Assembly (NCBI GenBank): GCA_020637235.1
Contig: JACJWG010000008.1
Span: forward strand, 162,662 to 226,661
Reading direction: 5' to 3'
Length of the DNA: 64,000 nucleotides
Origin: Acidimicrobiaceae bacterium
GTDB taxonomy: Bacteria; Actinomycetota; Acidimicrobiia; Acidimicrobiales; Ilumatobacteraceae
In this document: in pieces, positions 15,459-22,503 of the stretch
Layout: each line of letters opens with the position of its first letter
How positions within the stretch are numbered: position 1 is the stretch's first letter
Position numbers and translations under genes: made by a program
The notes under the pieces: generated by a model
Database searches by the model: none
Seen by the model: the letters and a program-made list of their open reading frames with translations, nothing else
Told to the model about the DNA's origin: nothing

Positions 15459-17867
15459 GTGGCTAGCTATCGGCAACTGTTTCGGCGAATCCGTCCTGCC
15501 CGGATCGCGACCTGCCTTCCGCGCAGTAGCGCCGGCTGGGAGTCGATGGCTCTCCGGATGCTCGAGAACTACAGCGTTACCTGGGGAGGTGCAGGGAACA
15601 TTCTCGTCCCGGTCGACCTGACGGGGCAGCCCGATCCGGCGTTCTGGCCGCTGATCGAGATCTTTGATGCGGACCGCTGGGCGAGCTACGTCATTACCAA
15701 CCGAGGCCATCAGCTCGCCGATCCTGCAGCCTTCGAAGAATGGCTACAGAAGGAGTCGGCGAAGCTCGCGGCAGAAGGGTCGTATGACAAGGCGGACGCT
15801 CGCCGCATGCTCACCGACGACCACATCATGAACCACCCCAGGAGCGCCTGGAGTGCTTCAGAGTCATTTTCGGCTGAGATCCAACGCCGAAGTGGGCCCG
15901 CAATGCGTCACCAGAGCATCATGTGGGACTCGTTCCATGCCGATGGGGGACCTGCAGGCGCTCCGGACGTCTGCGACCTAGAGCCGCTGCCGTCGATCGT
16001 CCGAGTTCTTGACACCACGCAGCTGCCGCTCGACCTTCAGTTGCTTGTGGCTATGCGAACCGGTGCACTGTCGCCGCGATACAGAGAGCGGCTAGGCGCG
16101 CTCGGGGTCAACCTGCAAACAACGGACGTCAGGGACGAAGACGTCGAGTATCTCCTGCGATTTGCGTGGTCCGGTTCCGCTCAGGCAACCGCCGCCTTTA
16201 GGTTGGTTGAGAACGACGCACCCTTTGAGGTTGCGCATCTTGGCGGCGAGTTCGTCAGCTCGGCGCCATTTGGGCTCTCAACCGTGGGCTGCGCGCGTGC
16301 GACCCGTCGCTATCCCGATGAGGATGACATTCCCATTGTCGTGGTCGTGGGGAGCCACGTGGATGACTTCGCATACGCACTCAACCTTGACCGATGCGGT
16401 CTGACATCGTTTTGGCTGCCTGACCGATACGCGCATCAGGAAGATCCGCTCTCCCGGCGCGTGATCGAAACACTTGCGTCCTGTCTTTGGCGTCCAAGCC
16501 TCGGGCGATCTGACTCACGTCCAGTCGTCCTCTGCTCACGATCGCTGGACGCGGATGCGGTCAAGTCCGTCAAGGAGCGTCTCCGAAACTCGGTTTGGTC
16601 AAGTGACGTGGAGGTGGACGTCGTCGATCGGCCCCAACTGCCACCATTTCGCCTTCCATCGATTCTCGAGTTGGGCACCTTCGAGGAGCTGCTCGACGAG
16701 CCCTTCGAAGGAGACTCGATGCAGAGGGGACTCCCTGCGGCACTTCCGGCCGCTGTGCGAGCAAAGGATCCATCGAAGCTCACCTGGTGGACGGAGGTCA
16801 GCGATCCCCGTGCCGCACTGCCCGCCCGCGCCCTCCTAAACGGAGAGGTACTCGCCGAGGAGCCGCAGTGGAAGACCATCACCCGGTGCGGTCGAGACGG
16901 GATCTCCTTCTACTCACACTCGATGGGTCTGGTGTGGGGTGGAAGCCTTCTCTCACAGATGGTCAATCGGCCACGCTTGCGCTTTCCAGATGCATCCTCG
17001 GTCTTCCGCGCCCTGGCGGATGCGGCTGGGTACATCGCAAACGAGTCCCCCCAGGGGCGCTTTCGACGTCTCACCACAGAGTTGTGGGGCGGCCTTGATG
17101 CTTTGCTGGCCGACCTTTCTCACCCCGAGCACCGACAGCTGCTAAGAGCCTGGCTCCCGGGGTCAGGCGAGGGAGAGCGCGTCGGAATCACCACACGAAG
17201 CGAGCGCCGATTTCTGTCGTTCGACGACGCCGTCCGTGTAAGCCAACTACCCGAGGACGAGGTTCGGTGCTTTCTCGATCGGCTCCTAACGTGCGGAGTG
17301 GTGCGGCGCGGCTATCTGTTGAAGTGTCGTCACTGCCTTCACCTCGACTGGTACGAGCTGGAGAACATCGGCCAGTCGTTCACATGCCGCCGTTGCCGAA
17401 CTACAAATGCGATTACCAAGGAGACCTGGCTGAAATCAAACGAGCCGACGCCGAGCTACGACCTCGCAGAGGTGGTCTACCAGGCGTTCCTTGGAAACTT
17501 CGAGGTGCCCGTGGCAGCACTGCGTCGCCTCAAACGGGAATCTCACGCCTTCGCCGAAACTCCCGAGCTTGAGCTGACCGACTCCCACGAGAAGACCTTC
17601 GAGGTGGACATCCTCGCCATCGCTGACGGCCGTGTGATCGTCGGCGAGGCAAAGCTGAACGACTTCCTTTGCAAGTCAAAGCGGGAAGAGGTCGACTGGC
17701 TCCATCGGTTCCGGACCTGTGCTGAGGCGCTCACGGCCGATGAGGTCGTGTTTGCCACCGCGGCGAAGTCGTGGCGTGAAGTCACCGCCGAGCGAATCGC
17801 TTCTGCGTTCGACGGCTCGCAAGTGGCGGTGCGGCTTCTGACCGATTGTCTCGGGTCCGAGGGATGA
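15459..17867 (+). CDS. Large protein with zinc ribbon and C-terminal PD-(D/E)XK nuclease (candidate defence effector)
   Basis: 802 residues from a GTG. The N-terminal part (YRQLFRRIRPARIAT, then YSVTWGGAGNILVPVD) is not a domain I can name. At residues 623-646 two CxxC pairs (CRHC, CRRC) form a zinc ribbon. At 717-732, FEVDILAIADGRVIVGEAK gives D-x12-E-x-K, the PD-(D/E)XK nuclease core, followed by helices and a strand VVFATAA. The whole resembles sensor-plus-nuclease proteins of defence islands. Codon use is more AT-tolerant than the neighbours, a sign of transfer. It is the largest cargo gene of element A and converges on a broken cas1. Substrate and trigger are unknown. Confidence 0.75.
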   Translation: MASYRQLFRRIRPARIATCLPRSSAGWESMALRMLENYSVTWGGAGNILVPVDLTGQPDPAFWPLIEIFDADRWASYVITNRGHQLADPAAFEEWLQKESAKLAAEGSYDKADARRMLTDDHIMNHPRSAWSASESFSAEIQRRSGPAMRHQSIMWDSFHADGGPAGAPDVCDLEPLPSIVRVLDTTQLPLDLQLLVAMRTGALSPRYRERLGALGVNLQTTDVRDEDVEYLLRFAWSGSAQATAAFRLVENDAPFEVAHLGGEFVSSAPFGLSTVGCARATRRYPDEDDIPIVVVVGSHVDDFAYALNLDRCGLTSFWLPDRYAHQEDPLSRRVIETLASCLWRPSLGRSDSRPVVLCSRSLDADAVKSVKERLRNSVWSSDVEVDVVDRPQLPPFRLPSILELGTFEELLDEPFEGDSMQRGLPAALPAAVRAKDPSKLTWWTEVSDPRAALPARALLNGEVLAEEPQWKTITRCGRDGISFYSHSMGLVWGGSLLSQMVNRPRLRFPDASSVFRALADAAGYIANESPQGRFRRLTTELWGGLDALLADLSHPEHRQLLRAWLPGSGEGERVGITTRSERRFLSFDDAVRVSQLPEDEVRCFLDRLLTCGVVRRGYLLKCRHCLHLDWYELENIGQSFTCRRCRTTNAITKETWLKSNEPTPSYDLAEVVYQAFLGNFEVPVAALRRLKRESHAFAETPELELTDSHEKTFEVDILAIADGRVIVGEAKLNDFLCKSKREEVDWLHRFRTCAEALTADEVVFATAAKSWREVTAERIASAFDGSQVAVRLLTDCLGSEG

Positions 17868-17879
17868 ACACAGACGGAG

Positions 17880-18369
17880 TTCGCGTGCCAACGAAGCGCC
17901 GTGGCCGTGCAGCGAAGACTCGGTATTGACAGAGGTCGAGGACCTGTGTGTCGATGGTGGGTCGGATCGCTTCGATGAGGTCGAGGGCGAGTGAGTCTCT
18001 GCCTTTGGTGTCTACGTGGAGGAGGCCGGGGTCGAGGCCGCGGACGAGGCAGGCGCGGCGGCATTCGATTTCGCCGAGTGCGTAGAGGTAGTTGAGGGTC
18101 GCGTTAATGGGGTCGCTGGCGCAGGCGTTGGTGGATCGTGCGACGAGGGATCGTCGTCCTTGGAAGCCGTGCCAGTGAGCGGGGATTCGGTCGCGGTCTT
18201 TGTTGGCCCAGCGGTAGCCGACGTTGCCGACCCAGCTGGCGAAGTAGTCGACTGCGGCGGTTGCTTCGATCTCGTCGCCGTTACCCGGCGGCAGAAGCGG
18301 TCGGCGCTCCGTGGTGTATGTGAGTGAGGACTGGGAGCAGATCGAGGACGCTGCCACCGTTAGAACCAT
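17880..18369 (-). pseudogene. cas1: Truncated solo cas1 (CRISPR-associated endonuclease) remnant
   Basis: The minus-strand frame contains the helical catalytic core of Cas1: a DYFASW..YRW segment, IPAHWHGF, DPINATLNYLYALGEIE, GLDPGLLHVDTKGRDSLALD and LIEAIRP. The metal ligands are all present: Glu in ALGEIE, His in GLLHVD, Asp in SLALDL. The N-terminal beta domain is missing and the C-terminal 40-50 residues are replaced by unrelated sequence after FVGTR, so it is a fragment of roughly half the usual 330 residues. No CRISPR array, cas2 or effector genes are visible. It lies between the nuclease gene and attR. Confidence 0.7.
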
Positions 18370-18435
18370 TCCTTCGTCCGCTCCGACGCCATCCCCGAGG
18401 TGCCAGTCTGGGGCACCCCCGGGAGTTCCGGGTGC

Positions 18436-18594
18436 GTAGTAGATCGCGCTCTGCAATCCGTACGGAAACCCTGCGAATCCTGGAATCCTCGGACAACTGC
18501 AGCGCACGAAACCGCAGCTCACGGACATCCTGGACGTTGACCATCGCCTTGCCAAGGTGAGGGTCGCGAGTTCGAGTCTCGTCATCCGCTCTGA
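18436..18594. repeat. att copy 2 with its ~110 bp left arm
   Basis: The 48 bp core at 18547-18594 is preceded by an arm beginning CGTAGTAGATCGCGCTCTGC and containing TCACGGACATCC. The arm is conserved before copies 3 and 4 but absent before the tRNA, as expected for the attP-derived side of attR. It marks the right end of element A and the left end of element B. Confidence 0.88.
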
Positions 18595-18596
18595 GT

Positions 18597-18634
18597 GATC
18601 GGCGGCTCCTTCGGGAGCCGCCGATCTGCGTTTT
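18597..18634 (+). terminator. Strong hairpin terminator (UUCG loop)
   Basis: A perfect 13-base stem GATCGGCGGCTCC / GGAGCCGCCGATC with a TTCG loop, then TGCGTTTT. It directly follows att copy 2, the place a tRNA terminator would occupy. Confidence 0.9.
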
Positions 18635-18688
18635 CCGGCCAGCGCGATTGCTCTCTCGCGTGCACACTGTCGGCCTCGTTGGGATCGA

Positions 18689-18728
18689 CTTGACAGAAAT
18701 GCTCCGCTAGCGGAGTATTTCTGTCAAG
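18689..18728. promoter_or_regulatory. 40 bp near-perfect palindrome before the TA operon
   Basis: CTTGACAGAAATGCTCCGCT and its mirror half form a 40 bp palindrome with one mismatched pair, centred between 18708 and 18709. TTGACA at 18690 is a consensus -35 box and a second one lies on the other strand. The Shine-Dalgarno AAGGAG overlaps its right edge. This is the expected operator for autoregulation by the HTH protein. Confidence 0.8.
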
Positions 18729-18735
18729 GAGTGAC

Positions 18736-19443
18736 ATGGACATGACGACCGCTGACGCGGCCGCCCTGCTGGGTGTGTCGGACACCGAGGTGCGACGGCT
18801 GTTGCGCGGGCGTCTGCTCGATGGCCGTCGGGTTGGCAACACCTGGATCGTTGACGCCGGAAGCGTGCATCGGCGGCGGCGGCTCGAACTCGACCGAGGT
18901 CGCGCCTGGTCGCCGCGGGTCGCGTTTGCGGCTCTTCTCTTGCTCGCTGGGCGGTCCGACGGTGGTTTGTCGGACAGCGAACTCTCGCGCCTTCGGCGAA
19001 GCGTGCGCGGCGGCGAAGCGATGGATGTGGTGCGTCGGTCGAGGGAGCTGCTGGCCTCGGAGGCATGGCGGGTGCCTGTGTCACGACTCGACCGGCTGAC
19101 CGACGTCGCTGGCATCTTCGTCACGGCGGAGTCGGCGATCCAGCTCATCAACAGCGACCTGGGGCCCATCGCTGCGGATGCCCAGCTCGTGCATGTCGGT
19201 CTGGCGGCGATCGATCTCGTGCGGGTTCGTACGGAGTTGGGGGCGCGTGCTGCGGGCGCGTCGGCCAACGTCGTCGTGCACGTCGTGCTGACCGATCTCG
19301 CAGACCGGCTCGCCGACGTGAGCGTTCAGCGTGTCGTGACGGCCGTGCTCCTCGGCGCGCACGAGGATGCTCGTGTACGTGCGGCGGCCACCGAGTTCTT
19401 GTCGGGACGCCTTGTCACGCTTGCGGTCCGGGGTGACGATTGA
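18736..19443 (+). CDS. HTH antitoxin-like regulator of an AbiE-type module
   Basis: 235 residues from the ATG at 18736 (AAGGAG upstream). The N-terminal 50 residues form an excisionase/MerR-like HTH (TTADAAALLGVSDTEVRRLL, with GNTWIVDAGSV as wing). The rest is helical and Leu/Ala-rich (DLADRLADVSVQRVVTAVLL) without a recognised domain. Its position before a nucleotidyltransferase and behind a large palindrome indicates an antitoxin that represses its own promoter, as in AbiE type IV systems. Its TGA overlaps the ATG of the next gene. Confidence 0.7.
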   Translation: MDMTTADAAALLGVSDTEVRRLLRGRLLDGRRVGNTWIVDAGSVHRRRRLELDRGRAWSPRVAFAALLLLAGRSDGGLSDSELSRLRRSVRGGEAMDVVRRSRELLASEAWRVPVSRLDRLTDVAGIFVTAESAIQLINSDLGPIAADAQLVHVGLAAIDLVRVRTELGARAAGASANVVVHVVLTDLADRLADVSVQRVVTAVLLGAHEDARVRAAATEFLSGRLVTLAVRGDD

Positions 19444-20192
19444 TGCAACACCTCGGCGAAGTGGTGATGACTTCGATGACGGTAGAGCAGCGCCGACTCT
19501 GGGATCTCGTCCTCGAGCTGTCGGCAAGGTTGGAATCGACCCAGTGGTCACTCGTCGGTGGTCAGATGGTTGCGCTTCACGCGCTGCTGGCCGGCGTTGC
19601 CTGGCCGCGGGTCACCCGCGATGTCGACGTGCTCGCCAACATGGAAGTGCTGCAGTCGAATCTGCAGGCGTGCACGGCTGCGTTGGGTGAACTCGGGCTG
19701 CGAGTGCGGCTCGATGGAAGCGGTCGTGCCTATCGCTTCTCCGACGGCGACGCGGCCGGTTCTGTGGTCGTCGACCTGCTGGCGCCTGATCACCGGAAGA
19801 AGGTGAGCGCTCTGTGGACCGTGGGCGGGCGCACCATTCAGATCGAGGGCGGAACTCAGGCGCTGCGACGTGCGGCCATCGTCGAGGTTCGGCTCGTGGA
19901 CGGGCGCGTCGGGCTCGTGCCGACACCGAACCTGCATGGTGCGATCGTGCTGAAGGCGGCGGCCTGGGCGGCGGACAGCCGCGACCGTGATCGTCACGCC
20001 CAGGACGTTGCGCTGCTCGTCCGCCTCATCGACGATCCAGCGGAACTGGTCGCTGGGTGCGCCGGAAGCGATCGGAAGCGCCTGCTACGCCTTCGCCAGG
20101 TGCTCGACTCTCCCGCAGCGCAGGAGTGGCTCCTGCTCGGCGACGAAGGCGCCGAGATCGGCCACGCGAACTGGGTTCACCTCACTGCATGA
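19443..20192 (+). CDS. Nucleotidyltransferase, AbiEii-like toxin
   Basis: 249 residues. SLVGGQMVALHALL followed by RVTRDVDVLAN is the GG/S ... DxD signature of the DNA polymerase beta nucleotidyltransferase fold; a third acidic residue is in VVVDLLAPD. In AbiEii toxins this domain transfers nucleotides to tRNA and stops growth. ATG overlaps the upstream stop (TGATG), giving coupled translation with the regulator. No C-terminal DUF1814 helical domain of full length is obvious, so it is shorter than classic AbiEii. It is the second gene of cassette B and ends 8 bases before the next att arm. Confidence 0.75.
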   Translation: MQHLGEVVMTSMTVEQRRLWDLVLELSARLESTQWSLVGGQMVALHALLAGVAWPRVTRDVDVLANMEVLQSNLQACTAALGELGLRVRLDGSGRAYRFSDGDAAGSVVVDLLAPDHRKKVSALWTVGGRTIQIEGGTQALRRAAIVEVRLVDGRVGLVPTPNLHGAIVLKAAAWAADSRDRDRHAQDVALLVRLIDDPAELVAGCAGSDRKRLLRLRQVLDSPAAQEWLLLGDEGAEIGHANWVHLTA

Positions 20193-20200
20193 ACCGACGG

Positions 20201-20360
20201 CGTAGTAGATCGCGCTCTGCAATCCGTACGGAAACGGCGGAAATCCTGGGCTCTACGGACGACTGCAGCACACGAAACGGCAGTTCACGGACATCCCGGA
20301 CGTTGACCATCGCCTTGCCAAGGTGAGGGTCGCGAGTTCGAGTCTCGTCATCCGCTCTGA
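20201..20360. repeat. att copy 3 with its left arm
   Basis: Core 20313-20360 is identical to the tRNA copy. The arm starts CGTAGTAGATCGCGCTCTGC, as at copy 2, and diverges by scattered substitutions. Confidence 0.88.
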
Positions 20361-20362
20361 GT

Positions 20363-20400
20363 GATCGGCGGCTCCTCCGGGAGCCGCCGATCTGCGTTTT
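20363..20400 (+). terminator. Hairpin terminator after att copy 3
   Basis: The same 13-base stem as at 18597 with a TCCG loop instead of TTCG, then TGCGTTTT. The repeated terminator shows that cassettes share the same left-end structure. Confidence 0.88.
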
Positions 20401-20425
20401 CCGGTGCGTGAGTCTCGGCCGAACG

Positions 20426-20901
20426 TCACGAAGACGGAGGTGCCGGAAACCGTTGTCGGAAGATGGACGCTGGCTCGAGGACGAAACCGTCCGGGCCGAA
20501 CGTGACCGTGAACGTGTCGAGGAAGCCGGACTGCCCGAGGATCACGGCGGTGCCGTGGTGTGGCCAGGGATCGAGCACCGCAACGATGCCTCGCCACGAG
20601 ATCGGACTGGCACTCGGTGCGCTCGCGGGCGGATCTCCAGCGTGAGGTCGTACAGGCCGACTTCGTTCGTCGAGCCGCCGAGGCGGAGCAGCATCGTCTC
20701 GCTTCGTCGGACTGGATCGCCCCCGGTCACGAGCATCTCCGACGCGACAACCGTGATCGGACCGCCCGTGTCGATGATCGCCGCGAAGCGGCTCGGAGCG
20801 CCAGGCGTGGCGACGCCGACGACTGCCCTGAGTACGGGCTGTGGACTTCGACCGGTGCCCTCGCCGAAATCGGTGTAGTCGTAGTGCCAGGCTTCAGCCA
20901 A
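20426..20901 (-). pseudogene. Retropepsin-like aspartic protease, frameshifted
   Basis: Starting at a TTG at 20901 that overlaps the upstream stop, the frame reads AEAWHYDYTDFGEG, then FAAIIDTGGPITVVASEML with the catalytic DTG triad. Near 20600 the frame must shift to continue as VAVLDPWPHHG, ILGQSGFLDTFTVTFGPDG (the family's flap and closing strand), ending at 20426. Unshifted, it ends early at 20542. Intact it would be about 158 residues, right for a single-domain bacterial retropepsin. Either an indel pseudogene or an error. Confidence 0.65.
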
Positions 20902-21082
20902 GCCCGAAGACCACCGGCTCGCCTGGAGTTGGGGCACGCATCACTTCGACGTCGCCAAGGTCGGCGGTGGCGAGGACGTCGAGCAGTTCGGCCAATGACG
21001 CTGCATCGCATCGGACGTGGTTCTGCGAGTCGACCGCAACCCAGCGGCCCGCCCACCCAGCGAGATCCAACGTCCGAATCAT
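20894..21082 (-). CDS. Small DUF5678-like protein
   Basis: 62 residues from the ATG at 21082. The pattern WAGRWVAVDSQNHV followed by LAELLDVLATADLGDVEVM and a terminal GEPVVFGLG fits DUF5678-type proteins, which are often encoded beside retropepsin-like genes. The stop overlaps the presumed TTG start of the protease, so the two form one operon. The function is unknown; a regulatory or antitoxin-like partner role is possible but unproven. Confidence 0.55.
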   Translation of the reverse strand: MIRTLDLAGWAGRWVAVDSQNHVRCDAASLAELLDVLATADLGDVEVMRAPTPGEPVVFGLG

Positions 21083-21131
21083 GATGGGAGCGTACCCGTT
21101 GGATGTGACGCGCTCCCGAAGGGGTGGCGAG

Positions 21132-21286
21132 AGTAGATCGCGCTCTGCAATCCAGACGAAACGCTGCGAATCCTGGAATCCTCGGACGACTGCACGGACG
21201 TCATCGCAGCTCACGGACATCCTGGACGTTGAGCATCGCCTTGCCAAGGTGAGGGTCGCGAGTTCGAGTCTCGTCATCCGCTCTGA
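21132..21286. repeat. att copy 4 with its left arm
   Basis: Core 21239-21286 is identical to the other three. The arm (GTAGATCGCGCTCTGCAATCC onward) is shorter by a few bases than in copies 2 and 3. Its right flank is not a terminator but the inside of an integrase gene. Confidence 0.88.
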
Positions 21287-21291
21287 GGAAA

Positions 21292-21461
21292 GCTCGACTT
21301 CGCCCGCACGCGCGGGCTGATCGACTCGAACCCGTCGAAGGACGCGACCCGCCCTCGGGGCAGTCGGTCGAAGCCGGTGTCGCCCGCCATGGCGGAGGTA
21401 CGTGCGTTGCTCGACCGGGCTCGAGCGATCGATCCGGAGCTCGCAGACGCCGTGACCGTGC
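21292..21461 (+). pseudogene. Integrase fragment, sister of element A integrase
   Basis: 170 bases align without gaps to 10620-10789 of the intact int with 7 differences (96%). Six of the seven are synonymous and one changes Lys to Thr, so the fragment came from a related, once functional integrase rather than a recent copy of this one. It covers the end of the core-binding domain and the start of the catalytic domain. The deletion joins att copy 4 directly to the gene interior. Confidence 0.9.
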
Positions 21462-21482
21462 ATGGCCGAGCATCTTGAATGA

Positions 21483-21580
21483 CGCCTCGTCAGAGGCCGC
21501 GGCACGAGAGACGTGCAGATGAGAAGCTCCCTGCACCTCCCGCCCTTGCAGCACGCGTCCCGAGCGGGCACTCGGCGCTG
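21483..21580. repeat. Dispersed ~95 bp repeat, copy 2
   Basis: Matches 12590-12690 in CGCCTCGTCAG and CCTCCCGCCCTTGCAGnACGCG. GTGCAGATGAGA (21513-21524) also matches 63361-63372. Confidence 0.5.
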
Positions 21581-21847
21581 CTTCGCCGATGTTGTCGGAC
21601 GTCGTGTGCGCTCCTGCTCGCTCGGCGACCTGGAGCGCACCCGACGTCCACCGACGGCGCCGAGAGCGCCGGCGTTGGCTCGATTGCCTCGTTCGACAAG
21701 GCCATCGACCGAGTCACGACCGTCACTCGGCTCGAACCTGACCCGAGCCGAGCTGCCGATCGGCACGGGGTGACCTCCTGGCGCAGCGTCCTCACCGGGC
21801 CATCGTGGCGGTGGCGGCTCGCGCGACGGTGACCGCTGCATCAGCCA
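21581..21847. other. Non-coding, decayed region
   Basis: No convincing gene or RNA. Short similarity to 13471-13505 (around CTGCCGATCGGC) hints at more island debris. Confidence 0.35.
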
Positions 21848-22273
21848 TCACGGCTCACGCTCGCTGTCGTCCGTGACGAGGCGTGTGGGGCACGAACCCG
21901 ACCTTTGCGCCAGAAGTGGACACCGCGTTGATTGGACGGACCGGGATCGACGGTGATCCGTTCCCATCCGAGATGACGCTCGACGAACTGCCTGATCGGG
22001 CGCGTCGAGGGCGACGTGCGAGGTGTGGTGGCTCGGAGCACCAGGCGTGCCACGGCGACGACTGCCCTGAGCACCGGCAGGCTCCCGAGCGATTCCGGGT
22101 GCCACGCTCAGGTATCGCCGCAGGTGGGAGCTGGGTGCCGGCGCCCAGGAGTCGACGTCCGATCTCCTGGGTGCCACGCTCGGCTCACCGCGCCCGGTCG
22201 GGGGAGAACGATGGCACCCAGAACGTCCGCATTCGCAGCCTCGTCGTGACCGAGGTGCCGGTCGGGGCGCCAT
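21848..22273 (-). pseudogene. Decayed paralogue of the retropepsin-like gene
   Basis: Bases 22032-22078 match 20786-20832 of cassette C closely, and the minus-strand frame reads GTPGAPSHH...ALDAPDQ where the intact gene has ATPGAPSRF...IIDTGGP. The catalytic DTG is lost and the frame does not continue sensibly. Two GGGTGCCACGCTC copies (about 22098 and 22169) lie upstream. Probably cargo of the decayed element D. Confidence 0.4.
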
Positions 22274-22318
22274 CCGACGCCCACGTCATCACGATGTCAG
22301 CGGCTCCTCGGGGCGGCC

Positions 22319-22474
22319 TCACCAGTAGTGGCGCCGGCCACCGACCGCCCGGCCGGTGCTGCCGAGGAGGTACAGCACGGCGCCCACGACGACGAGGATG
22401 ATGCCGAGGGTCCACAGCAGTGGGACACCGAGCAAGAAGCCGAGGAGGAGCAGGACGATTCCAGCGACGAGCAT
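22319..22474 (-). CDS. DUF6131 small membrane protein
   Basis: 51 residues with two transmembrane helices (LVAGIVLLLLGFLLG and TLGIILVVVGAVLYLL) and the conserved tail GSTGRAVGGRRHYW. This tail is highly characteristic of DUF6131, a tiny membrane protein widespread in actinobacteria, of unknown function. It follows the Vps62-like gene by 29 bases on the same strand and is probably co-transcribed. Confidence 0.85.
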   Translation of the reverse strand: MLVAGIVLLLLGFLLGVPLLWTLGIILVVVGAVLYLLGSTGRAVGGRRHYW

Positions 22475-22503
22475 GCCGTGGATGTACCCACCGTCCCGAG
22501 CGC

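Larger units (their letters stand above)
9913..18594. mobile_element. Integrative element A in tRNA-Gly (int, xis and cargo)
   Basis: Bounded by 48 bp repeats of the tRNA 3' end at 9913-9960 (attL inside the tRNA) and 18547-18594 (attR). It encodes a tyrosine integrase next to attL and a convergent excisionase-like gene. Cargo is a frameshifted DJ-1 protein, a LysE exporter, a sigma/anti-sigma pair, a large zinc-ribbon nuclease protein and a truncated solo cas1. There are no replication or conjugation genes, so it moves by integrase only or is mobilised in trans. The cargo has more mixed codon use than the flanks, notably 15.5-17.9 kb. Confidence 0.85.
18547..20360. mobile_element. Integrase-less cassette B (toxin-antitoxin cargo)
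   Basis: A 1766 bp unit between att copies 2 and 3. It contains a terminator, a palindromic promoter and a two-gene AbiE-like operon, and no recombinase. Its ends match those of element A, so the integrase of A (or of the decayed element D) could move it in trans. Confidence 0.75.
20313..21286. mobile_element. Integrase-less cassette C (DUF5678-like gene and protease remnant)
   Basis: A 926 bp unit between att copies 3 and 4. It carries two overlapping minus-strand genes and no recombinase. It is the smallest of the stacked units. Confidence 0.75.
21239..22318. mobile_element. Decayed element D (right end unclear)
   Basis: To the right of att copy 4 lie a 170 bp integrase fragment, a dispersed repeat copy and a decayed protease paralogue. 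No fifth att copy is found before the membrane-protein genes, so the right boundary is a guess. Confidence 0.45.

Noticed and set aside
18000..18330. Plus-strand open frames opposite the cas1 remnant
   Set aside because: Their composition (Val/Ala/Glu runs) mirrors the minus-strand coding sequence and they show no family motif.
13471..21770. Similarity between 13471-13505 and 21730-21765
   Set aside because: Only about two thirds of the bases match over 35 positions, too weak to call a repeat without a statistical test.
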